This document shows, piece by piece, positions 57,185 through 64,000 of a stretch of DNA of 64,000 nt. The DNA lies in NCBI RefSeq assembly GCF_006715045.1, contig NZ_VFML01000001.1:5052501-5116500 (forward strand). Direction: 5' to 3'. The DNA comes from Amycolatopsis cihanbeyliensis. GTDB taxonomy: Bacteria > Actinomycetota > Actinomycetes > Mycobacteriales > Pseudonocardiaceae. The notes under the pieces are model-generated. The model was not told the DNA's origin. It saw only the letters and a program-made list of their open reading frames with translations, and did not search any database. Position numbers and translations under genes: made by a program. The number at the start of each line of letters is the position of its first letter. Positions within the stretch are counted from its first letter, which is position 1.

Positions 57185-58305
57185 GCAGCGCGGTATCACC
57201 GGACGCGCGCGGGATCTGGCGGGCCGTCCGGGCGCCGCTGGCCACCGTCGGGATCATCGTCGCCGCGTCCCTGCTGCTGGTGCTGCTGCGCGGCGGTGAC
57301 CCGGGCGCGCTCGACCCGCGCTCGGCTGAGGAAGGCGGTAGCCGGGCGCTGGCCACCCTGCTGGAACGGCAGGGGGTGCGCGTCGAGCGGGTCACCACCG
57401 CGGCGCGGGCGGGCGAGCTGCTGACCGGCGACGCGTCCCTGCTGGTCACCGAGCCGGACCTGGTGCGGCCGGAGCGCCTGCGCTCGCTCGGCACCCGGTC
57501 CCGGCGGCTCGTTCTGGTCGGCGCGCACGGCGAAGCGGTCAGTACGGTGGCCCCCGCGTTGACGGTGTCCGGGGAGGCGGATGCCGAGCCCAGGCGGCCC
57601 GGTTGCGCCCATCCCGACGCGGTGGCCGCCGGAACCGTCACCCTCGGTGGGGTCAGCTACCGGGGCTCCGGCACGGCCGAGCCGTGCTACGGCGAGGGTG
57701 AGTCCGGGGCGCTCGCCGAACGCGGCCGAGTCGCGCTGCTCGGCGGACCCACCCCGCTGACCAACGCCGCACTGGACGAGGAGGGCAACGCCGCGCTGGC
57801 CATGCGGCTGCTCGGGCGGCACGAGCGGCTGGTCTGGTACCTGCCCACGCCCGGCGACCCGGCGCTGCGGCCCGCGGAGGAATCGGTGTACGACCTCGCC
57901 CCGCCCGGGGTGCTGTTCGGCCTCGGCCAGGTGGCGGTGGCCGTGGTCCTGCTGGCGCTGTGGCGGGCACGCCGGCTCGGGCCGGTGGTGACCGAACCGC
58001 TGCCGGTCGTGGTGCGCGGCGCCGAGACCGTGGAAGGGACGGGACGGCTCTATCGCAAGGCGGGTGCGGCCGGGCACGCGGCGGACGTCCTGCGCGGGGC
58101 GGCGTTGCGGCGGCTGCGGCCCGCGCTCGGCCTTGCCGTGGACGCCGAACCGCGGGCGGTGAGCGTGGCGGTCGCGAGCCGGAGCGGGCGGGCCGAGGCC
58201 GAGGTGTCCGCGCTGCTGTACGGTCCGCCACCGTCCGGGGATGCCGAACTGGTGCGGCTCGCCGACGCACTGGACACAGTGGAGAGTGAGGTCATGAATG
58301 CCTGA
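57181..58305 (+). CDS. DUF4350 membrane protein
   Basis: This 374-residue protein has an N-terminal helix (about 15-33), an extracytoplasmic DUF4350 domain (G-S-R-A-L-A-T-L-L-E-R-Q-G-V, V-T-E-P-D-L, W-Y-L-P-T-P), and a second helix (about 245-265, V-A-V-V-L-L-A-L-W-R-A-R-R) leading to a cytoplasmic tail. It is coupled to both neighbours. DUF4350 proteins accompany MoxR/DUF58 modules; their role is unknown, possibly chaperoning or surface assembly. Confidence 0.82.
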   Translation: MSSAVSPDARGIWRAVRAPLATVGIIVAASLLLVLLRGGDPGALDPRSAEEGGSRALATLLERQGVRVERVTTAARAGELLTGDASLLVTEPDLVRPERLRSLGTRSRRLVLVGAHGEAVSTVAPALTVSGEADAEPRRPGCAHPDAVAAGTVTLGGVSYRGSGTAEPCYGEGESGALAERGRVALLGGPTPLTNAALDEEGNAALAMRLLGRHERLVWYLPTPGDPALRPAEESVYDLAPPGVLFGLGQVAVAVVLLALWRARRLGPVVTEPLPVVVRGAETVEGTGRLYRKAGAAGHAADVLRGAALRRLRPALGLAVDAEPRAVSVAVASRSGRAEAEVSALLYGPPPSGDAELVRLADALDTVESEVMNA

Positions 58306-59260
58306 GGGCGGATCCCAGGCGCGGGACGCGATGGTCGCGCTGCGGGCCGAGGTCGGCAAGGCCGTCGTCGGCAACGACGCCGCGGTGACCGGGCTGATCC
58401 TCGCGTTGCTGTGCCGGGGGCACGTGCTGATCGAGGGGGTGCCCGGGGTCGCGAAGACCCTGCTGGTGCGCTCCCTCGGTGCCGCGCTGGACCTGGACAC
58501 CGCGCGGGTGCAGTTCACCCCGGACCTGATGCCGGGCGACGTCACCGGCTCGATCGTCTACGACTCGCACACCTCCGAGTTCACCTTCCGCGAGGGGCCG
58601 GTGTTCACCAACCTGCTGCTCGCCGACGAGGTCAACCGCACCCCGCCGAAGACCCAGTCGGCGCTGCTGGAGTCCATGGAGGAGCGGCAGGTCTCGATGG
58701 ACGGCAGGAGCCGCCTGCTGCCCGACCCGTTCATCGTGGTCGCCACCCAGAACCCGGTGGAGTACGAGGGCACCTACCCGCTGCCGGAGGCGCAGCTCGA
58801 CCGGTTCCTGCTGAAGCTGGTCATGCCCGCGCCCTCCAGGGAGGAGGAGGTCGGCATCCTGAGCAGGCACGCCGCCGGATTCGACCCGCGCGACCTCGGC
58901 GCGGCCGGGGTGCGGGCGGTCGCCGGGAACGCGCAGCTGGCCGCGGGCAGGGCGGAGGTCGCCACGGTGACCATCGGGCCCGAGGTGATCGGCTACGTGG
59001 TGGACCTGTGCCGGGCCACCCGCTCCGCGCCCTCGGTGCGGCTCGGTGTCTCCCCGCGGGGCGCGACGGCGCTGCTCGCCGCCTCCCGGGCCTGGGCCTG
59101 GCTCTCCGGCCGGGACTACGTGACGCCGGACGACGTCAAGGCGCTGGCGCGGCCCGCGCTGCGGCACCGGATCGGGCTGCGGCCGGAGGCCGAACTGGAG
59201 GGCGAGACCGCCGACGGCCTGCTGGAACGCGTACTCACCGCGGTAGCCGTCCCCCGGTGA
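58298..59260 (+). CDS. MoxR-family AAA+ ATPase
   Basis: The 320-residue AAA+ protein has Walker A G-V-P-G-V-A-K-T, Walker B L-L-A-D-E-V-N-R (with the MoxR E-V-N-R), the sensor V-V-A-T-Q-N-P, and the lid G-V-S-P-R-G-A. MoxR ATPases act as chaperones for metal insertion or complex assembly, usually with a von Willebrand or DUF58 partner. The gene overlaps DUF4350 by eight bases and is four bases before the DUF58 gene. Confidence 0.93.
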   Translation: MPEGGSQARDAMVALRAEVGKAVVGNDAAVTGLILALLCRGHVLIEGVPGVAKTLLVRSLGAALDLDTARVQFTPDLMPGDVTGSIVYDSHTSEFTFREGPVFTNLLLADEVNRTPPKTQSALLESMEERQVSMDGRSRLLPDPFIVVATQNPVEYEGTYPLPEAQLDRFLLKLVMPAPSREEEVGILSRHAAGFDPRDLGAAGVRAVAGNAQLAAGRAEVATVTIGPEVIGYVVDLCRATRSAPSVRLGVSPRGATALLAASRAWAWLSGRDYVTPDDVKALARPALRHRIGLRPEAELEGETADGLLERVLTAVAVPR

Positions 59261-59264
59261 TCCG

Positions 59265-60560
59265 ATGGCACTGACCGCACGCACCGGACTGCTCGCCCTG
59301 CTCGGCGCGCTCGTGGTGGGCCTGCTGCTGCCGTCCTGGACCGGGCTGCTGCTGGTGACCGGTGCGGTGCTGGTGACGGTCGGGGTGGACCTCGCGCTGG
59401 CCGGCCGGGTCCGGGACCTCGCGTTCAGCAGGTCCGGGGCGAGCTCGGTGCGGCTCGGCGAGCGGGTGGAGGTGTCCCTGCGGGTGACCAACGGTGGCCG
59501 CAGGACGGTGCGCGGGCCGCTGCGCGACTCCTGGCCGCCCAGCGCCGGGGCCGAGGAGGAACGGCACGCGATCGCGGTGCCGCCGGGTGAGGCCCGCACC
59601 GTGGTGACCGCGCTGCGCCCGAGCAGGCGCGGCGACCGCCCGGCCGCACTGGTCACCGTGCGCTCGCTCGGGCCGCTGCGGCTGGCCGCGCGGCAGGGCG
59701 CGCATACCGTGCCGTGGACGGTCCGCGCGCTGCCGCCGTTCCACAGCAGGCGGCACCTGCCGGGGCGGCTGGACAGGCTGCGCGAGCTGGACGGGCGCAA
59801 CGCGGTGCTCACCAGGGGGCAGGGCACGGAGTTCGACTCCCTGCGCGAGTACGTGATCGGCGACGACGTGCGCTCGATCGACTGGCGTGCCACGGCCAGG
59901 GCTGCCGATGTGATGGTGCGTACCTGGCGGCCGGAGCGGGACCGGCACGTGCTGCTGGTGCTGGACACCGGGCGTACCGCGGCGGGCAGGGTCGGTGACG
60001 GGACCCGGCTGGACACGGCGATGGACGCGGCGCTGCTGCTGGCCGCGCTGGCCTCCCGGGCGGGGGACCGGGTGGACCTGCTGGCCTACGACCGGCGGGT
60101 GCGGGCGAGCGTGCAGGGGGTCGCGGCCCCGGGGCTGCTGCCCGCGCTGGTGAACGCGATGGCCCCGCTGGAACCGGAGCTGGTCGAGCCGGACGCGCGC
60201 GGGATGGTGGCCGAGGTGCTGCGCAGGGCGCGACGACGGTCGCTTGTCGTGCTGCTCACCGGGCTCGATCCGGCGCCGCTGGAGGAGGGCCTGCTGCCTG
60301 TGCTGCCTGCCCTGACCGCGCGGCACCGGCTGCTGCTGGCGGCCGTGGCCGACCCCAGGGTGACCGAGCTGGCGCGGGCACGCGGGGACGCCGAGGCGGT
60401 GTACGACGCGGCCGCCGCCGAGCGGGCACTCGCACACCGCGACCAGGTCAGCGCGCTGCTGCGGCGCCGGGGCACCGAGGTGGTGGACGCGCTGCCCGAG
60501 GACCTGCCGCCCGCCCTGGCCGACCGCTATCTGGCCCTGAAAGCCGCCGGGCGCCTCTGA
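59265..60560 (+). CDS. DUF58 (vWA-like) protein
   Basis: The 431 residues have two N-terminal helices (about 7-45). They are followed by a beta-sandwich and a DUF58/vWA region with V-R-S-I-D-W-R-A-T-A-R (family hallmark), E-R-D-R-H-V-L-L-V-L-D-T-G-R-T (MIDAS-like D-T-G-R in place of D-x-S-x-S), and L-T-G-L-D. It is the usual partner of the MoxR ATPase upstream. No transglutaminase-like gene, often in such operons, is present here. Confidence 0.88.
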   Translation: MALTARTGLLALLGALVVGLLLPSWTGLLLVTGAVLVTVGVDLALAGRVRDLAFSRSGASSVRLGERVEVSLRVTNGGRRTVRGPLRDSWPPSAGAEEERHAIAVPPGEARTVVTALRPSRRGDRPAALVTVRSLGPLRLAARQGAHTVPWTVRALPPFHSRRHLPGRLDRLRELDGRNAVLTRGQGTEFDSLREYVIGDDVRSIDWRATARAADVMVRTWRPERDRHVLLVLDTGRTAAGRVGDGTRLDTAMDAALLLAALASRAGDRVDLLAYDRRVRASVQGVAAPGLLPALVNAMAPLEPELVEPDARGMVAEVLRRARRRSLVVLLTGLDPAPLEEGLLPVLPALTARHRLLLAAVADPRVTELARARGDAEAVYDAAAAERALAHRDQVSALLRRRGTEVVDALPEDLPPALADRYLALKAAGRL

Positions 60561-60564
60561 CGGG

Positions 60565-60753
60565 TCAGTGCTCGCGGCGGATGGTGTCGGTGAACGCCCG
60601 CCATCCGGCCGGCGGCAGGTAGAGCGCCCCGGCCTGGCGGTCCTTGGTGTCCCGCACGCCGACCACCGATCCCACCGCGACCTCGACACAACTGTTGGTG
60701 TTGGCGCTGCGGCTTGACTTGCGCCAGGTTCGGGGGACCCGCGGGGATGTCAT
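60565..60753 (-). CDS. DUF397 protein
   Basis: This 62-residue protein has the DUF397 core W-R-K-S-S-R-S followed by S-C-V-E-V-A and V-x-D-T-K, ending with F-T-D-T-I. DUF397 proteins are short actinobacterial partners of DUF5753 XRE regulators and often act downstream of them. ATG at 60753 overlaps the regulator stop (ATGA), so the two are coexpressed. It converges with the DUF58 gene. Confidence 0.9.
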   Translation of the reverse strand: MTSPRVPRTWRKSSRSANTNSCVEVAVGSVVGVRDTKDRQAGALYLPPAGWRAFTDTIRREH

Positions 60754-61595
60754 GGTGCCGTCTCCAGTTCCTCGAGGGCCTCGGCGATGCGTCCACGCGC
60801 ATCGGCCGGGCTCAGCGCTACCTCCAATAGTCTATCGACGGCGTGCTGGTAGGTAACTACGTCCAGGGGCTCGTGGAAGAACAGCGCGGAGCGCCGGTTC
60901 TCGATGTGCACGACCGGCGCCCGGTCGCCGAACTCCAGCAGTACGAACGGTCCATCCAACGCGGGATGCCAACCTGCCGAGTCAGGCACGACTCGGATGT
61001 CGACGTTGGTCCAACGCGATGCCTCCACCAGAGCGCGCAACTGGTCAGCCATGACAGCCCGGCCGCCGATATCGCGCCGGAGCACACCCTCCTCGATGAA
61101 TGTGAGCAGAGTGGCGGGCTCGCGCCGCATGATTACATCCCGGCGGCCCAGCCGGATGGCGACTCTGGTGTCGATCTCGTCCTTCGGCACCTCGGCCGCG
61201 ATCATGATCGCCCGCGCATAGCCTGAGGTCTGCAACAGTCCAGGCATCAGCAGGGATGCGACATCCACGATGCGGTCGGCGTCGCGTTCGAAGTCCAGCA
61301 GGGCGGTGAGCTGCCTGCGTTGTTCGGGGATGCCGCCCTCGACCCAGTGCCGTCCCTCGCTCTCCTGGGAGAGTTCGATCAGTTCCTCGCGGAGTTGGCT
61401 GGAGGCGCCGAGGGCAGCGAGTACGGTGGCCACATCGGTCGGCCGCGGCCCCCGGTCGCCCGCCTCCCACCGGTTGATCGTGGTGTGCGCGACGCCGATG
61501 GTGGCCGCGAGTTGGCGAGCGCTGAGCCCGGCCTCGTCCCGCGCCCGGCGCAGGGCGGCGCCCAGGGCGCGTGACTTCGGTGTGGAACCAACCAT
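60750..61595 (-). CDS. XRE-family regulator with DUF5753
   Basis: From ATG at 61595, which is seven bases after TATGCT on the minus strand, the protein has 281 residues. The XRE helix-turn-helix is near the start (L-S-A-R-Q-L-A-A-T-I-G-V-A-H-T-T-I-N-R-W-E). The DUF5753 domain follows (P-G-L-L-Q-T-S-G-Y-A-R-A-I). These pair with DUF397 proteins and regulate development or secondary metabolism in actinomycetes. Targets may include the small secreted-protein cluster transcribed divergently. Confidence 0.9.
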   Translation of the reverse strand: MVGSTPKSRALGAALRRARDEAGLSARQLAATIGVAHTTINRWEAGDRGPRPTDVATVLAALGASSQLREELIELSQESEGRHWVEGGIPEQRRQLTALLDFERDADRIVDVASLLMPGLLQTSGYARAIMIAAEVPKDEIDTRVAIRLGRRDVIMRREPATLLTFIEEGVLRRDIGGRAVMADQLRALVEASRWTNVDIRVVPDSAGWHPALDGPFVLLEFGDRAPVVHIENRRSALFFHEPLDVVTYQHAVDRLLEVALSPADARGRIAEALEELETAP

Positions 61596-61602
61596 GTGCC
61601 GC

Positions 61603-61608
61603 AGCATA
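61603..61608 (-). promoter_or_regulatory. Leaderless-type -10 box (TATGCT, minus strand)
   Basis: TATGCT on the minus strand lies seven bases before ATG at 61595 and sets that start. Confidence 0.5.
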
Positions 61609-61744
61609 CGCCGCGATATCACCGGAAAGTAATTCCCCGAAAAGGTGTATCAAGGGCCGTGCTGGTGTTTCCGATGATCGGTTGCTTCCCGGAATCAAGA
61701 ATGGAACCAGGGGTGCACCAACCGAGGATCGGAGGGTGAGGCTC

Positions 61745-61957
61745 GTGCTGGAACGGGACCGGCAGCTGCTCGCGCGGGTAGCCACGGTGAACCGGAACCT
61801 GGGGCTCGTCGTGTGTGAGGTGATGTCCAGACAGGACGGTGGGGTGCTGCGTGCCGCGGACGTACGCACGCTCGGCGAGTATTTGCACGGGCTCGGATGC
61901 GATTTGCTCACCCGGGCCGAGGAAATCGACACCACGCACGATGGGGTGGCGCGGTGA
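61745..61957 (+). CDS. Small hypothetical protein (70 aa)
   Basis: GTG at 61745 has GGAGG nine bases ahead (GTG at 61736 would abut it), giving 70 residues, mostly helical. It is rich in R, L and V, with a C-terminal L-T-R-A-E-E-I-D. I recognise no domain. It overlaps the next small gene by four bases (GTGA) and heads a short divergent operon opposite the DUF5753 regulator. Confidence 0.55.
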   Translation: MLERDRQLLARVATVNRNLGLVVCEVMSRQDGGVLRAADVRTLGEYLHGLGCDLLTRAEEIDTTHDGVAR

Positions 61958-62139
61958 CCCTGGTGACCATCGGCGCCTGCCTGACCTCGGTGGCCGCCGG
62001 ATTCTGGCTCGGGCTGAGTTTCACCGGCTGGGCGGGACCGGCCAGGCACAGGTTCCATGATCCGGAGGTGTCCGTGCAGGCGACGATCGAACGGGCGCTG
62101 GCCGGGCGGGACGAGTGCGAACGGTGGCCCGCGCGTTGA
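61954..62139 (+). CDS. Small single-pass membrane protein (61 aa)
   Basis: The 61 residues from GTG 61954 start with a hydrophobic helix (about 3-25, L-V-T-I-G-A-C-L-T-S-V-A-A-G-F-W-L-G-L). A charged tail ends D-E-C-E-R-W-P-A-R. No family is recognised. It is translationally coupled to the 70-aa gene. The following 193 bp to the next start show no clear gene. Confidence 0.5.
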   Translation: MTLVTIGACLTSVAAGFWLGLSFTGWAGPARHRFHDPEVSVQATIERALAGRDECERWPAR

Positions 62140-62332
62140 GGTTTCTGTGTTCGCGGGTGAACAATTGACGTGCAATCTGATGTAGTCGGTGCGGAAAATT
62201 GATTCCGCCATTTGGTGGTAGCGAGCCTTCTGTATGGATAAAGAACCGTGAAAACGGTCCCCCGGGCGGGAGGTTATGGGCTACTCTCGCACACCGGATG
62301 ATTACGCCAAGTGATCATGGGGGGTGGCTACC

Positions 62333-62752
62333 GTGACCGGGCGGGACCCAGAGACGCAGCATACGCTGAACTGGCTCGCATCCGGAGTCGCTGCCGGTGC
62401 CGTCGCGGGCGGCATCGAGGGCAGCGCGGCGGGCGGCCCGGGGTTCGTGTTCACCCTGGAGCAACTGCGAGCCATCGCGGCCAGATGGGAACGCCTCGCC
62501 GAGCGGTTCCGGTGGGCGCAGCGCAACGCCGACATCATCGTGCGGGCTGAAGGCCCGGGGGCCGACTACGCCAGCCAGGACAACGCGGCGATGATCCGCG
62601 AATCCGGCGAGGCGTTGCTGGAAACGCTGAAAGCCCGGGAGGCATACTGCCTCGACCAGTGGGAGAAGACGCGGGCGGCGATGGACGCCTATGCGACGGC
62701 TGAGGACGAAGCCGCCGCCGAGGTGAACAAGCCCGCCGGGGGCAGATTCTGA
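62333..62752 (+). CDS. Small helical protein, possibly WXG/ESX-type
   Basis: GTG at 62333 is preferred, eight bases after a G-rich purine run; GTG at 62324 is an alternative. The 139 residues have a Gly/Ala-rich start, then a helical hairpin-like region (W-E-R-L-A-E-R-F, E-A-L-L-E-T-L-K-A-R-E-A-Y). The size and the following DUF3558 and PPE-like genes suggest an ESX-associated protein. No W-x-G motif is visible, so this is context-based. Confidence 0.5.
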   Translation: MTGRDPETQHTLNWLASGVAAGAVAGGIEGSAAGGPGFVFTLEQLRAIAARWERLAERFRWAQRNADIIVRAEGPGADYASQDNAAMIRESGEALLETLKAREAYCLDQWEKTRAAMDAYATAEDEAAAEVNKPAGGRF

Positions 62753-63390
62753 TGCGGCCCTGGCTCCCCTTCGTCCCGGTGATCCTGCTTTCGGTGGCCC
62801 TGGCGGCTTGTTCGGGTCCGGCTACGGGCAGGCCCGAGCCGGCGGCATCGCTGACCTCGGCCCCGGTGCCGGAATCGGCCACCGGCGAGCCCACCGAGCC
62901 CACCGAGCCGCGGAATGGCGCCCCTGCCGTCGACACGCCGCTGGATCTCAGCCACTTCCTGCGGTCACCCTGCGATGCCCTCACCAGCGCGCAGATCACC
63001 GACTACTTCGGCGCCGGGACCAGCGCGAAGCCGGACCTCGACACACCGGTCGGTCCCGAGTGCTCCTGGTCGAGTGACGATCTACATCGTGGCAGCGTGG
63101 CCGTGGTCTTCCCACATCTCAACCAGAGCCTGCCGGTGCTCTACGGGAAGCGGTCCACCTTCGCCTACTTCGAGGAACTGCCACCCGCGGATGGCTACCC
63201 CGCCGTCGCGACATCTTCGCTCGATCTGCGGCCGGAGGGTAGGTGCTCAGTGGTCGTCGGTGTCGGCGGGGAGGCCACGGTGGATCTCACCTTGAAACTG
63301 AGCAAGCCCCGGGTGGGGAAGCTTGATCCGTGCGAGGCCGGGCATGAGGCGGCCTCGGCGGTGATCGGGAACATCAAGGAGCGGAACTGA
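62752..63390 (+). CDS. DUF3558 lipoprotein
   Basis: The 212 residues have a lipoprotein signal (V-I-L-L-S-V-A-L-A-A-C, Cys at about 20), a Pro/Glu/Thr linker, and a DUF3558 domain with L-R-S-P-C-D-A-L-T-S-A-Q-I, E-C-S-W and D-P-C-E-A. DUF3558 lipoproteins are common beside PPE/WXG genes in Pseudonocardiaceae. The start shares one base with the upstream stop (TGATG), as does its stop with the next gene. Confidence 0.85.
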   Translation: MRPWLPFVPVILLSVALAACSGPATGRPEPAASLTSAPVPESATGEPTEPTEPRNGAPAVDTPLDLSHFLRSPCDALTSAQITDYFGAGTSAKPDLDTPVGPECSWSSDDLHRGSVAVVFPHLNQSLPVLYGKRSTFAYFEELPPADGYPAVATSSLDLRPEGRCSVVVGVGGEATVDLTLKLSKPRVGKLDPCEAGHEAASAVIGNIKERN

Positions 63391-64000
63391 TGACCGGGAT
63401 TGGCGCGGGTGTCGGTCCGGCGCCGCTGTCGGCCGCGGAGATCTACGACCAGGTGCATGGCGGTCCCGGGCCGGACTGGCTGAGCGCGGCGCAGCAGGCG
63501 GCGCTGGAGCTGAGCAGGAAGCTGGAGCAGTGCGCGGACGAGGTGGCCGCGCTGGGTGGCGAGATTCAGGAAGGGTGGCAGGGCGAGGCCGGTTCGGCGG
63601 CGGCCAACGCGGCGGCCCCGCTGGCGGACGCGGCGCGGTTCGACGCCGACCACCTGCGGGTGGCCGATCAGGCGGTGAACGACCAGATCGGCGCGTTCGA
63701 GCGGGTGCGGACCAGCGTGGTCCCGGTGCCGCCGGACCCGCCGCCGTTCACGGTTGACGACGTGGTCGCGGTGATCGAGTCCGGCCAGGATGTGTACGGG
63801 CCGAAGCTCGCCCGGTGGCAGGCCGACAGCGACGCCAACGTGCAGGCGTTCTCCTCCTACCACGGCAGCAGCCTGGACAACGGCCACACCATGCCGTCCT
63901 CCTACGCGCCGCTGGCCGACTCCGGCGCGCCCGTGGCCGTGGCCGATGGCACCACCGGCGCCGGGGACGGCGGCGGCCCGAAGCCGCCCCGCCCGTCCAC
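63390..64000 (+). CDS. PPE/WXG-like protein, truncated by window end
   Basis: ATG at 63390 continues open to the window end, at least 203 residues. A PPE-like helical N-terminus includes L-S-A-A-E-I-Y-D-Q-V, G-P-D-W-L, and the W-x-G-type turn G-W-Q-G-E-A-G. A Gly/Pro-rich segment starts at about 185. Type VII secretion substrates are built this way. It is directly coupled to the DUF3558 gene. The C-terminal part lies outside the window. Confidence 0.7.
   Translation, partial: MTGIGAGVGPAPLSAAEIYDQVHGGPGPDWLSAAQQAALELSRKLEQCADEVAALGGEIQEGWQGEAGSAAANAAAPLADAARFDADHLRVADQAVNDQIGAFERVRTSVVPVPPDPPPFTVDDVVAVIESGQDVYGPKLARWQADSDANVQAFSSYHGSSLDNGHTMPSSYAPLADSGAPVAVADGTTGAGDGGGPKPPRPS

Noticed and set aside
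1..64000. CRISPR array, tRNA or rRNA genes, transposase
   Set aside because: No regularly spaced 25-40 bp repeats, cloverleaf sequences, rRNA-like stretches or transposase motifs were seen on either strand. The 21-bp arrays have no spacers.

Overview
The window is 64 kb of very GC-rich, densely packed actinobacterial chromosome. It has many GTG starts, four-base ATGA/GTGA gene overlaps, and families restricted to or typical of Actinobacteria (DUF3107, DUF3152, TIGR02569, MoeZ, AdnA/AdnB, DUF397 with DUF5753, DUF3558). The mixture points to a Pseudonocardiaceae genome (Amycolatopsis/Prauserella-like). That is a family-level inference from gene content, not a measured placement. No rRNA, tRNA, CRISPR array or transposase was seen.

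Layout. 1-4.3 kb: the start of a cytochrome P450, a tiny membrane protein, a PH-domain membrane protein, a PHP phosphoesterase, MarC, a RecB-like Fe-S nuclease and a small membrane protein. 4.3-8.4 kb (minus strand): a DEAD-box helicase, an anchored PQQ-type beta-propeller and an alpha/beta hydrolase, probably one operon. 8.7-19.6 kb: ferritin-like protein, DUF3107, DUF418 acyltransferase, DUF4873, two TetR regulators flanking an AurF-like di-iron oxygenase and a hydrolase, another hydrolase, DUF3152 protease-like protein, MoeZ and an erythromycin-esterase-like protein. 19.6-22.8 kb: a DUF222/HNH endonuclease of more AT-rich composition, purC and a TIGR02569 protein. 22.9-32.7 kb: a nitrate assimilation cluster (molybdenum nitrate reductase, FAD/2Fe-2S electron-transfer protein, NarK, NirB, NirD, the HemD-winged-helix regulator NnaR and a sirohydrochlorin chelatase-like protein). 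32.8-36.2 kb: a VapBC pair and a GbsR/MarR regulator divergent from an ABC exporter. 36.4-41.1 kb: AlkZ-like protein, DUF3224, WYL regulator, a second HemD, an alkyltransferase-like protein and an iron-box-controlled siderophore-interacting protein. 41.2-47.8 kb: AdnA-AdnB helicase-nuclease. 47.8-53.9 kb: TrmB/LuxR-type regulator, secreted subtilase, potassium channel and a small membrane protein. 54-60.6 kb: a secreted zinc metallopeptidase and a MoxR/DUF58/DUF4129/DUF4350 operon. 60.6-64 kb: a DUF5753 regulator with DUF397, then small proteins, a DUF3558 lipoprotein and a PPE/WXG-like protein cut by the window end.

Much of the backbone (PQQ protein, DEAD helicase, ferritin-like, DUF3107, TetR, DUF3152, MoeZ, TIGR02569, ATL, AdnA, AdnB, potassium channel) recalls the Rv3200c-Rv3212 neighbourhood of Mycobacterium tuberculosis. 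The nitrate cluster, VapBC, ABC exporter, HNH gene and subtilase are interspersed. The correspondence is from memory and not aligned.

Regulation visible in the DNA includes a recurring leaderless arrangement (a TANNNT hexamer 6-7 bases before the start codon at ten places), an IdeR/DmdR1-type iron box, perfect dyads between divergent regulator/target pairs, and a GlnR-like half site before nirB. The least explained features are two four-unit arrays of the same 21-bp repeat at convergent gene ends 32 kb apart, an 83-bp element with perfect 14-bp inverted ends, and a 13-codon leaderless leader ORF coupled to the potassium channel gene.
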